The position numbers and the translations under genes are program-made. DNA of 64,000 nucleotides from Purshia tridentata. Lineage: Eukaryota; Streptophyta; Magnoliopsida; Rosales; Rosaceae. Numbering within the stretch: the stretch's first letter is position 1; every line of letters begins with the position of its first letter. Shown here piece by piece: positions 36,743 to 47,887 of the stretch. The notes below the pieces were generated by a model, which worked only from the letters and a program-made list of their open reading frames with translations, did not search any database and had not been told where the DNA came from. The stretch spans positions 1-64,000 of the forward strand of contig QANT01002039.1 of NCBI GenBank assembly GCA_003254885.1, read 5' to 3'.

Positions 36743-38000
36743 GGATTAGAGATGTGAAGCCGTGGCCGCATGCAGTTGAAATCTGAAGTTGCCCCTCAAT
36801 AGTTATGGAATCTGGCATAACACAAACACATAGCGAGAGAAATGCTTGAGGAGGGGTGAGGAATTCACGTCAGGTTCAGTGTTTGAATAGAATCGTACTG
36901 CTTACTAAACGCAGTGGTTGAGGATAGATGAAATCAGAAATGATAGGGTATTGCAAAGCCACAATCTGAGATATAATTATACATATAATAAAGAAATGAT
37001 GTATGAAACGAAGCCATGAAAATGTAAGACAGAGAAAATGCAGAACATAATTGAAGCACAGAGGTCAAAGTAAACAAATTGGGTCTGATTCTGATTCTGG
37101 TTCTGATGGATACAACATTAATACTAATGGAATGGGTCAGAGAAGGCAGCGCCTTGCATGGCCTAAAAGATGGCAGATCAATAATGATAAATCTGGGTTT
37201 CCGTCTCAGATGAGATAATTAACATAATTAGCATTTAGCATCAATTCAATAGATCAGGAAATGATTATATAATTAATAATAAAAACAAAACAAAACAGAA
37301 TAAGAGAAAAGAAAAGGTGAAAGAAACTAAGGGAGCTCTGGAGCTTAATTTACCTCTCTCAGAAAACTTCGATTTTCGATCGATTAGGATCCAAAGTTTT
37401 TATTATTTTCTATTGGATGTTGGAGGTGGGTTGGGGATTGATTCCGACGAGAAAGGAAGATAATATAATCCAGATGCGATGCGATGTGGGAGATGTAGTA
37501 ATGTCTTTCCAGAAAGAATTGAGAGAAAAGCAATCTAGCAAGGCAATAGAAGAACTTATCTATCAATCGTCTTGAAGAGAAAACAGAAGAGAGACAAAAA
37601 AAAAAAAAGTTGTCCCGTCAATAGCCAAGGCGTGATACTTCAACGCACGCTATTACGGCCGTACTCTTCAACTGTCGGCAAAGGAATCAACTACGCTAAC
37701 TCCCAGATATATCCGGTTTCATATTAGTATAATTCAACGTATCTTTTACTATATTTATTATATTTATTATATTATTTTATATAATAATGTATAATATAAA
37801 AAAATAATAAAAATAATATTATTATTTTTAAAAAGATGAAAATTTATTGCATACTCATGATATTTACCCGATTCTTTGCCAGGCGGCTGTGTACCAGACT
37901 CATAACAAACTCTAAATCCTGATTGTTAAAAAATATTCAACGGTTTTACATCATGCCACGTCAGCTAAAGACCAAAACACAATATTGAAAAAAGAGACGT
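36743..38000 (-). promoter_or_regulatory. 5' UTR, probable leader intron and promoter of NIPA8
   Basis: On the minus strand a consensus donor (GAG|GTAAAT) near 37353 and an acceptor (ACTTCAG) near 36785 bracket the ATG-proximal leader, suggesting a 5' UTR intron of about 570 bp. Upstream, around 37.4-37.6 kb, is the likely transcription start. AT-rich TATTATATT repeats at 37750-37830 lie further up. Splicing here is inferred from signals only. Confidence 0.45.
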
Positions 38001-40010
38001 CACCGTTCGTCTCTGTTTCCTCTCTCGTTCTCCAAATTTATCAGAGTCACTGCCATCAAAGCTCTTTCAAAACATAAAAGTTACAGTTCTTTTCTTTTGC
38101 AAATCTCTCTTTCATCTTATTCAATCTCTCATAAATGCTAAAAGTTTTTTTCTTAAAATTTTATTTTCTGGGTGGGTTTGGTGAGAAGAAATATTTTTGG
38201 AACTGCAGAGGTTCTCTATAGAAAAGTGCATGATCCCCAAAGAAAGAAAAATCAATTTCAACACCATGCAAGCAGAGAAATCACAACGAGAGAGAGAGGG
38301 TAGTGGAAGTGGTTATCGGTACCAATTCCAGATTTCGAGCTTGAACGGGTTGGACTTTTTGCAGGGTCCGAGATTCTCAATCCTCCATTGGGCTAATCTT
38401 GAAATTGTCTCCACTTTGGAATCGGCCATGGGTTTTCTATGCATGCTTGGTGTTGAAACTTGAGAGAGTGAGTGGTGAGTCGATGACAACACACAACACT
38501 CTCCTCAAAAATCTTACATATCACGAGTGTCTATCTTTTTTATCACATTATCTATTACGTGATTAAAGAAATAAAGATAATAAGCTTAAGCGAGTTTTGA
38601 ATTCCATACCATACACTAAATCAAATGGTCATTGGACCATTACATGAAATTTTTACTCCTACTCTTGTTATTTCATAGTAATGGAAACAATGTATCTCTT
38701 TTATTTTTCATTTCGTATAAGGCAGGCCTGACAAGATCATGTATGATAACAAGTCCATCCTTGTATGCATATATAACTTCGCCCTTCAAATCAACAGAGA
38801 ACGGTAGATAACCAATACAGAAGAGGGGGAAAAAAAACAAAAGGAATCAGCATATGAGAATTCTAAATGTCACTGCCGAGTGCCAACAGCGGTAAATTTA
38901 TGGCATTTCACACTCATCCAATACAACACAAAGAAACGTATTTCACATAAAGCATCTCCTCAAAGCAAAGAGAAGGGTATTTGTAATACTAACCTATAAG
39001 TCCTAATACAAAGACAAAAAGGAATGGGATACAAGGGTACCAGATGTTTTTCATTATAATAAGTTAAAAATTTGGTCTATGACTATCGGTTTCCACTTTA
39101 TCATCTCCATGCCTTCACATAACAACCAAATTTGTATAAATGAACTGTGATCTAGTCTAACAGCTCCTCCTTGAGACCTTGTACAAACTAAAAACAGTTT
39201 CAAGGACAAGTTTTGTGTGAATATAACTAATACTAAATCATAGAAGTTCATACATGCTATAAAATGAAGGTGAGAGTAATTATGCTTTAATTTTATCAAT
39301 GCAACCCCAAGCAGATCAAAGTCGTTCAAAGTAGTCAGATTAAGAACCTGAGGTAGAACATTTCCCATGCTCGAGCAGTAAGAGATAACAGAGCCAAAAT
39401 GAAGGTTGTTAAAATCATGACAGCAAAAGGAACAACCACTCAAATCTGTTTCGCAGTTAAAGGGTATCCCAATCTATACTTGCAAAGTTATGTTTGAGAG
39501 TTGATCACTCACAAGAAGCCTGAAGATTAATATCCCATGATACAATACACTGATACAAATGAAAGTATAAACACTTTGAACAAGCATCCCTATTCTAAAA
39601 TATCTACCAACCAACAATTGCTTCTTCATCAAATCTAGGGTTTTGGTACCGTCAGTAATATCACATATACCCCAACCAGTGTTATCAGATCTTATGAGCC
39701 AGTTATGTAACTTATGTTAGTGAAGAATGAAGATAATAAACTCATTGCATACCAGTCATCTTTAGTGGGGATGTTACATTAGGAGCTTTAGAATGAATAT
39801 CCTTCCCTTCCTTATATAGAATAAGGACTGAATTTGCATGGTTACTCTGATAGTCAACATTTGAATTCAGTTCCATCCAAATTTAACACAAATAAATTAT
39901 AACAATTGAGAAAATACATACAGGTATATAGCCAAGCAAACTAAAGATGTTAAAGGACACAACCTAATAACTAGGATTTTTACATTCTACAAGCGAATTT
40001 TAATTTAGAA
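38001..40010. other. Intergenic region without a recognised gene
   Basis: About 2 kb between the NIPA8 upstream region and a MITE-like element. A plus-strand frame at 38197-38463 opens with TTG, and a minus-strand frame of 129 codons lies at 39054-39443; neither resembles a family I know. A non-coding transcript cannot be excluded. Confidence 0.4.
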
Positions 40011-40375
40011 TAAATGACAACAATGATCCTTGAACTTTACTCTTAGTACCACTTTGGTCCACAAACTTATTTTGTGAATTATCTAGTCCTCGAACTTTCA
40101 GTCCATTCCGTCAATTCCATCCACCCTTCCCGTCAATTTTAATCACGTGTCAAACATATGAGCCACTTTGAAAGGTAAAAATAGTAAATAATCCCCACTT
40201 TATTTCTCCAACCTGATATACATGACTAAAATTGAAGAAAAAATATAAATAAAATTGACGAAATAGACTAAAGTGATACATAAATAAAAGTTTGTGGACT
40301 ATATTCAAAAAATAAGTTCATGCACCAAAGTGATACTATTCAAGGTAAAGTTCGTGGACCATTGCTATAATTCTC
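40011..40375. mobile_element. MITE with long (~65 bp) terminal inverted repeats, Mutator-like
   Basis: The left end (about 40011-40075) and the reverse complement of the right end (about 40305-40375) share CAATGNTCC, GAACTTTA, CACTTTGGT and AACTTATTTT in the same order and spacing. This gives imperfect inverted repeats of about 65 bp around an AT-rich core of about 230 bp without coding capacity. Such long inverted repeats with a GAACTTTA...ACTTTGGTCC pattern are typical of Mutator-like MITEs in eudicots. The 9-bp target duplication expected for that class was not evident. It lies about 360 bp downstream of the DUF716 stop codon. Confidence 0.7.
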
Positions 40376-40732
40376 TATATAACTTATAACTTATAACTTG
40401 AGTGGTAATTTCCTTAAAGCCAGTACGTCAGAAAACAAAACAAAACAAAATAAGAAATTCATTAATGTAACAATGTTAAGAGTAAGACACAGAAAGGGAA
40501 GCACACCGGGGACAGCTACAAACAAACAAGTTAACCAACAATGGGAGCAGTTTGTAATTGTAAATTGTAATGGTATACACAAAATCAAAATCTCCCAGAT
40601 ATCATCACAGTGATAAGAGTTCAAGTAAGAAAAAAAAAAAAGGAAAGAAAAGGGATTGATTGAGTAATTGTAATCTAACATAACAAAGATACCAATGTCT
40701 GTGAATTGTGAATGCTTGGGATCTGCTTCTTC

Positions 40733-41692
40733 TTAAGCCTGGGTGCCGCTCAAGGCCTTCATCTGAATGTGGTTGTTGTCGGGGGTAGCATTGGGCAAGG
40801 CCTCGTAAGAACCCAATCTCCGGATGCCGCCAACGGACTTGGAAACGACGGCATAGGTGACCAGGACAATGAGCAAGACGAACATGACGTGGACCAATAA
40901 GACCAGATCGAGAATGGCGATGGCCCTGAAGCGGGACTCATCGAGGTCGCATTTGGTAGAACCCTCGACGCCGCTGACGACATCGAGCAGCCTGTGGCAG
41001 CCCTCCGGGATGAAGGCCTCGACGTAGAGAGAGAGGCCGGTCTGCAAGACCCAGAGGCCCTGCAGGGACATGGCGGCGCCGAGGCCCACATCGGCGACGA
41101 AGAGCCTGGGTTGGCAGGCCAAGACAAGGCAGAGGAGGGAGGCGAGGGCGGAGATGCGGGCGGAGACAGAGTCGCACTTGGCCTCCAGATCGGAGGTCTG
41201 TACGGAGGCGGCGCCCCAGGAGACGAAGGACTGGAGGTAGAAGAGGGCGGCGGCGAGGCCGAAAACGAGATCGGAGGGCAGGGGGAGGAGAGAAGGGGCC
41301 CACTCGGAGAGGAGGAGGGCCAGGGTGAGGAGCAGAAAGAGGAAGAGGCCGGCGGCGGACTGGAGGGTGGTGAAGCGGTGGACGGGGGTGCGGCCCTTGA
41401 GGAGAGGGTCCGCGTCGAAGGAGGAGATGGTCTGGTGGACGACGGCCACGATGAGGCAGGCGATGAGGACGTAGAGCTGCAGGTGCCTCAGGCGATGATG
41501 GTGATTGGAAGATGACGAGCAGGACACAGAAGAAGAAGAAGACGACAAGGAGGACAAAGGGAATGGGTGGTAGGGCTTGGCGGAGTAGGACTGGGGCGAT
41601 TTCAGGTGGTTGCGGGTGGTGGCCACTATGTGGTAGAGTCCCAGTGATACCAGTGCTGATGACGACAATATCTGGTACACTAGGGCTGCCAT
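40733..41692 (-). CDS. DUF716 (TMEM45-like) multi-pass membrane protein
   Basis: An intronless gene of 319 residues. About seven hydrophobic segments are visible, for example LQLYVLIACLIVAVVHQTI, AAGLFLFLLLTLALLLS, DLVFGLAAALFYLQSFVSW and LDLVLLVHVMFVLLIVLV. The phrases FVSWGAASVQTSDLEAKCDS and MSLQGLWVLQTGLSLY match the DUF716/TMEM45 family, some plant members of which are annotated as viral-response proteins; the biochemical role is unknown. A Ser-rich, His-rich stretch (about 48-68) varies among members. The coding sequence is strikingly GC-rich, unlike its neighbours, and this creates long overlapping frames on both strands. A CT microsatellite lies immediately upstream of the ATG. Confidence 0.88.
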   Translation of the reverse strand: MAALVYQILSSSALVSLGLYHIVATTRNHLKSPQSYSAKPYHPFPLSSLSSSSSSVSCSSSSNHHHRLRHLQLYVLIACLIVAVVHQTISSFDADPLLKGRTPVHRFTTLQSAAGLFLFLLLTLALLLSEWAPSLLPLPSDLVFGLAAALFYLQSFVSWGAASVQTSDLEAKCDSVSARISALASLLCLVLACQPRLFVADVGLGAAMSLQGLWVLQTGLSLYVEAFIPEGCHRLLDVVSGVEGSTKCDLDESRFRAIAILDLVLLVHVMFVLLIVLVTYAVVSKSVGGIRRLGSYEALPNATPDNNHIQMKALSGTQA

Positions 41693-41693
41693 T

Positions 41694-41724
<31 letters not shown>

Positions 41725-43083
41725 ATTCTTTCTTTTTCTCTGCTTGCTATGATAATAATTGCTTATAGTAATCCTCTACTCCTTTCTCTTCTCTCCTCTC
41801 TCTTCTCTCTTCTCTCCTCTCAAGGTTACACTGTTATACAATACAATACTCCGCAAAACCAATTCAAAATTGGTATTTGGTATTAACCAGATGAGACGAG
41901 ACGACTCTAAAGACGGTCAGTTATCACTTATCAGTCATCCTCCGATCATCCCATCCCCAAATCGACCCTCAGATGATGATGATTATGCATCATATATTAT
42001 ACACTCCGCATGTGGCAAACCCTCTTCCCAATCACAAATTCCCAATTGCCTTGGAGACCTCACTACAAGTTTAGAAGTTTTGTGAATATAAGAGCAACCT
42101 ACGACACTTGGGTTTGGGCGTTACGCCTAATCGTTTTAATTTTTTTAATTAAATGCCTAACATTTTACTTTATTTATCGTTATTTATTTTACCACCATTT
42201 GTCCAACTGTCTAATAATATATTAATTGATAATATAGCAGTTATAGTACATGTCCACAAAAATGTAAAACATGCAAAACGACAATAGTTTACTAAATTGA
42301 AAAAAATTAAAATAATAAAGTGCAAGTTATTGAACACTTTAAATTTCAAGAGTATAAATTGTAATTTACTCTTTTTTTTTTTAAGAGAATTGTAATTTTC
42401 ACACCCTTTTTATTCTCACCATACAGTCTTTCACTTATTTAGTGAATTACAATTTTAACCTTAATCCAAATGGCCATAAAGAACATTTCACCCCAAGTCC
42501 TAACTCTATATTTTAGTGAAGATTTTAGGTTCTCAGGTAACGATAACAGGGCCTTAAGACCGTGATCATTTACCCCTTTAGCCTTCTATATTCTTTAGAA
42601 AATGAACCCCAGTTTTTGAGGACAGAAAATTGACATCAATTTCTAAGGCATTGGGACCTATAATCGTCTTCACATTGATTTCTTTTCATCTGTATTTTCA
42701 TCCACTCCTAACTGGAAAAGAGCATGAACAAACATGTATCGTTTTAGTTTTTAATATACACACACAACAGCAAAAGCTAGTACTCCAGTATCAAAATCTT
42801 TAAAATTACAAATGTAAAACCCAAGAACCATAATACAGAGGAGATGGCAACAAAAAAAAGGTAACATAAAGAATATACCACTGCTAAAAGAAAGACAACC
42901 AATAGTAGCTCAAGATAAAAGACAAACAAGACAAAAAGAAAAGAAAAAGAAAAGAAGAGCCGTTCCACTGGAATACATGTATATCTCAACCAAAAGTCTG
43001 GAGAACGTCAATTAACCAAGAATTTCACCACACAAGCATTGTCATGCAGAGGCACCCTGCGACCATATATATGTACTTGCACA
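41693..43083. other. Promoter of DUF716 and intergenic region to SYP22, with (CT)n microsatellite
   Basis: A CT repeat of about 13 units (41694-41720) and a TCTCTTCTCTCC-rich tract (41780-41822) lie directly upstream of the DUF716 ATG, probably as 5' UTR or initiator-like pyrimidine patches. The rest, to 43083, is AT-rich. It includes the SYP22 3' UTR and shows no further gene. Confidence 0.5.
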
Positions 43084-45513
43084 TTATATGATAAGGATGA
43101 CGAGGATGATTACAACCACCAATACAAAAACTACTAGCACCCACCAACACTGCAACACACAATGAACCCACGCTGAAGATAAGATACAATACTTTGGACA
43201 AGATTTTGAAAGGATAAACAAATAAAAGATTATTAGCATCAAATTCTAAGATAACAAAATAAGCATTATAGCCTAAAATTGTCATGTTATATAGCGACCA
43301 TGTTTGCTAACTACTCTAGCAATGTTTTCTAAGAAATCTCCACCACACCAGAAATTGATTCAAGTGAAAGAATTCTGCAAAGGTCTTCCTGACAGTACTC
43401 ACTAAGCAGAAAAATGAAAGTTTTTGTTTGCATGTTAATTGCTTTGCACATTGCACTCTAATGCCTTCTTTTCTGTCCATTATGTTTTATAAACATAGAC
43501 TAAACTTAATCATGCATATAGGGATCCTATCATAGGCAACCATACACACACAAAAATAGCCCATGTAGTATGTTCAGGGTCCAGATGGCGTGATTAGAGG
43601 ATGCTAATTTCCTTTTGTGATTCATGAATTCACGTATATAGCCTGGGCTCATGTGAAGCCTAAACAAATGCATGTGGATTTTTATTTGAATGTAAACAGA
43701 ATAATTGTGATAAGACTGTCCGACTTGAAGCATGTCTTTCTCCCTAACTAAGCAAGCACAAACTGCTAAATACCCTGAATTCAGAAAGACAACTTGCAAA
43801 GTTTGTGGCAAGTCAGAAGCCAACTTCCAGTTGTCCACAAGTGAACTTTGATAGGATGTGAAAGTTTGCTACGTAGTACTTACCCATGAGCATTTGGATT
43901 TAACACCTTTGGAAGCCTTAGCTAGCTGAACTCTTGCTTGGGTCGTTGCAGCAGAAGAGTTGTCAATATTTCCTTGAATGTCATCTGTAATAATAGAACA
44001 ATATGCTCGACATATAAAATAAGAGCAAAAAGCTCCCTGAATGAAAAGTGAAAGTGAGCTGTATAACGGAAAATAAATCATCTGGAACTTACCAATGACT
44101 ACACCCTGCTCATGAACAAGAACTGCAAGGTCCTTGAATATTTCACTAGCTTGTCCAATCTGTTCTTCGATCTCTCGAATACCCTGTTCCCTTTCATCAA
44201 TTATGGCCTCATTGAAAGCAATCTCATTATCAAGCAGAAGTACTTCCTGCCTGCAGGTGTTTGTTCAAAATAGAATTGTGAATGAAGGCCTTCTAAATCA
44301 TGTATGAATATGTCAAATCAATCCATGTGTATGCGAGGATGCTCAAACTATATGTGGTCATTGGTCAGCCGAAGTTTAGATTCTCAAAGTACTTTTTTTT
44401 GTTGTTGCTAGGGGTACAAGGTTCATTGAAGCAACTTTCAAGCTGCCCAAAAAATACAAAAGTTGAAAGAAAAAAAGAAATGAAAAGGCAACGGAAAGTT
44501 GGTTAGAGCATTGATTAATGTAAATTGTGGATTACCTCTTTTGGTCCTGAAGGAAAGGTTGGCGGTGGTGATCCCTGGAGCTGGAAGGTCGTTCCAAATG
44601 TTCCCCAGAGGCAGAGACCGCAGAGCTGTATGGAGAGCGAGCCAACAAGGTAAGGTGACCAAGTAAGTCGGTCATACCCAAGTAACACACAATTACACAA
44701 ATACAAATAATTACAAAGAAAGAAAGATAAAAAGGGAAATAAATATACGTTGGTGGCAAGGAGGGCATATAAGTAGACTCGCGCTCGGAGGCAAGCTGTT
44801 GAACTTTCTGGAACTGTTGCAAAGTGGTTTGAAAATCTCTTGCAAGCTTAGCATCTTCTATTTGCTTACTGGGCTGAAAAAATGATCAATTTTTTGTTAT
44901 GATTTTTTATTTAAGAAGAAAGAAAGTAATGTTAGAACTCAGAATATGGATGAGCATTAAGCAAAGCTAAAAATGTCATCTTTAATTTGCAGATCAAAAG
45001 CCCCATCCCATGAGACTGACCGGGAGTCTTGAGAGAGAGACGTACATTGACGTTGGTGTGGCGATCAGATTCGCTTAGGGATTTGAGCTTAGCAGAAGTA
45101 TCTTTGACAAGCTCAAGGATGCGTTGTCTCGTATTGTGCCTGTGATTAGATTAGGGAGTGAGTGAGTACAGATTATACAGTAGTGTAAGTACTAGGAACT
45201 GAAGGAAGGAAGGAAGGAAGGAAGGAAGTTAGTTTAACAAGTAAGGAAGGAATGAATTAAATTGTGAGTGAGAGGGAGAGAGATAGAGAGAGACAGAGAG
45301 ACAGAGAGTGGAAGACGAAAGAGAAACGGACAGCTTTTGGCGGTGATCGGGAGTGTCCTTGGAAGTTCCGATGGCATCGACCAGTCGACGGAAACTGGCA
45401 ACGGCAGTGTTGATCTGGAATATGCCGGCAGACACCGCCTGTGACGGAGACGCTGTAGCCTTCTTTCCCTTTCCCTTTTCCCCTCCGCCATTCTGCACAT
45501 CTTGAAAACTCAT
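43084..45513 (-). CDS. SYP22: Vacuolar/prevacuolar Qa-SNARE syntaxin, SYP22-type (SYP2 group)
   Basis: Seven exons join in frame to 271 residues: 45513-45332, 45139-45046, 44873-44749, 44625-44536, 44250-44093, 43984-43884 and 43149-43084. SYP2 syntaxins drive fusion at the prevacuolar compartment and vacuole. The order is an N-terminal Habc helical domain (about 25-130), a linker, the SNARE helix (about 175-238; EIFKDLAVLVHEQG places the zero-layer Gln) and a C-terminal membrane anchor of 21 hydrophobic residues encoded by the last 66-bp exon. Retention of the last intron would add VSTT and a stop, giving a soluble form without the anchor. A GGAA repeat and GA-rich tract lie in intron 1. SYP21, SYP22 and SYP23 are close paralogues, so the number is provisional. 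Confidence 0.9.
45200..45310. repeat. (GGAA)n and GA-rich microsatellite tract in SYP22 intron 1
   Basis: About six GGAA units (45202-45228) are followed by a GAGA/GACAGAGA tract up to about 45310. The tract lies within intron 1 (45140-45331). Confidence 0.8.
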
Positions 45514-46888
45514 CTTTCTTTCTTTCTTCTGTTCGATGAAATGGAATTAGACAATCAATCTAGAAGAATAGGAGTACACTGGGGCCGACCTTCACGTGGG
45601 TCCGGTGACTATGCAGACCTGCATCTCGTATCCTATTTCCGGTTTTTAATTGTAAACTGGGAATAGTTTTATTTCGCTCTCGATATTGGGAGGGTTTTCA
45701 ATACGTTGAGAGGTGTTTCAAATTCTAATTTTTTGGCCGGATTAAACCTCTCCGTATTTTTATCACCGATGCTTATTATATTTTATGTATTTTATATGTG
45801 AATTTATATAATATTTATATATTAAATACTAAAAATATAAAAATAAAAATTTTTAAAATAAAAAAATACTCTACCAATATAATAATAATATGTAAATAAT
45901 ATAATAAATATAATAAAAATAACATTATTATATTTTTACAAAAGAAAGAACAATACTAAACTGCGTAGGGGTCACGTAGGTAAAGGGGATTCCAATATAA
46001 AATAATAAAAGAAAACAAGGTCGGCAAAATTAAATTGTGTAATAAATTATCATTCAGCACCCACCAGTCAATTTTCGTACCCAACGATCAATAATCCCCG
46101 CCAACCCACAAATGCAATTAAATGCTGTTCCTCTTGTTTACGAATCAGGTCATTCCAAGTTTTCTAAAAACAAAAAAAAGTCATTCCAAAAGTACACCGT
46201 CACCATTTCCCAACCAGACACAGAAACTACAATGACTTATTTCTTTAAAAATTGATGACTTGTTGCTTTCAACATGAGGGCTTTTTCATCACTTCCCATT
46301 CCCAACTGGGATATGCAAAAATCCGACAGCACCACTTCCATGTATGATTTATAGGGAAGATAACCATATGTAATACTAATACACGATCCTTGTACAGTAG
46401 TAGGATTAGCGTATGTATGAGAATGGGAATGTCACTGCCACATCTGTAGCCATTTCAGACAAGTTATGCCCCTTGAATTCTCTTTGCATCTATTGCACAA
46501 ATAAACTACCTGCAAAAAAAGATTGAACTCAGCATAAGCACTAATATTTTGGCGAATTGAACAGTAAGGTTGAATTACCTCGGATTATTTGCACTACAAT
46601 CTTGATCAGAACCCACCAAAGGAAGAAGGAATACAGACAGTGGTTAAACTTTCCACTGGTAGCATCAATTTGTGATCATTTTGAGCATCACGTGATTCAT
46701 GTAATGGCATCTTAGTCTTGCAAAATCAGAGGGATCACTAGTCACAACCTGGAACCAATGGAAACTGAGACAGATTTTTTGGCTCACTTTTTACTTCAAG
46801 TGCTTATATGCGACGTTGAAGTATTACACACTGTAACCAATCCATGATGTAGTAAGTCAAAACAATCCAATTTTGTCCACAACGACAA
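45514..46888. other. Promoter of SYP22 and 3' flank of the Mfd-like helicase
   Basis: The region is AT-rich, with an alternating TAATAATA tract at 45.77-45.95 kb. It should hold the SYP22 promoter on the left and the helicase 3' UTR on the right. No exon, RNA gene or transposon end was recognised. Confidence 0.45.
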
Positions 46889-47847
46889 CTAATACTTTAT
46901 GAGGGAAGGTAAGGAAGCATGAAGTTCGGCCAAACATTGAAAGATCCAATTTAGGAGTTGTTCTCTCGGAAGCTCTAGAAGGAGCTCTGCCTGCAAGATA
47001 ATACCCATAAGATGAAGTGATGATATGTGGAGTAGAGGAACCGTGAAACTAACACACTTTTCAGATAGGCAAAGAAAATAACAGAAGGTGAATATATGTG
47101 ATTACCTTGATCTGGCCACCCTCAAAAACCAAAGAATTTCGGTGAACATCAGAAACCATTGAATCTGTAATCAGCTTGAAAACCTTTTTATTCAGGCTTG
47201 CTTTCATAACAACCATCTTTCCTGAAGCATATATCCTGGATATTCCAAGATCTGCTGCCATCCTTTGCACATACAGCTTCTTTAATAGAATCTCCATGGA
47301 GTGTGGCTCCTTTCCATATTGGCGGCGCAAATTCTCAGCATATTGCATCAAACTCCAGATACCTTTCTCAGCAGCTTTCTCAGCTTCATGAATTATCTCC
47401 AAGGGATTCTCCAGATAATTTATGTATTCAGATGGGAGATGAGGATTTATATTTATATCAATCTGAAGAGTACATAAAACGCACCCATTAAATCAGTTGA
47501 CTAAAGTCATAATTGTATACAATTATACATGCATGTCCCATATGTAAATTTTGATAATCTCTGGAGCATTTGTCAAATTTATTTCAAACTCTCCTAAGTC
47601 CCTAACCAGAGATCCTCATTTCAATCACATTGAACTTAATCAGCATTTATCATGTGCAAATGTTTATTTTGAGATGGTTAAATTTCCTGCAAAGATAGAA
47701 GTACCTCAACGGACCAGTAAGGAACAGAAACTATACGGTGTTCATCAACCTGGTATCAAACAAAAGAAGACAGGAAGTTTAGAATTAGTACCTGAGCAAG
47801 TGAAAGGCACATACTAGACATTGGAGCGCCTAACAACAAATGTGTGT

Positions 47848-47887
<40 letters not shown>

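Noticed and set aside
38197-38463. 88-codon plus-strand frame
   Set aside because: It starts with TTG rather than ATG, has no family resemblance and no clear splice partners.
39054-39443. 129-codon minus-strand frame in the gap before DUF716
   Set aside because: Composition and sequence do not resemble any family I know and no adjoining exons could be found; length alone is not enough.
40994-41515. 173-codon plus-strand frame rich in Gly, Glu and Ala
   Set aside because: It lies antisense to the DUF716 gene and has the composition of a GC-rich shadow frame; no domain is recognisable.
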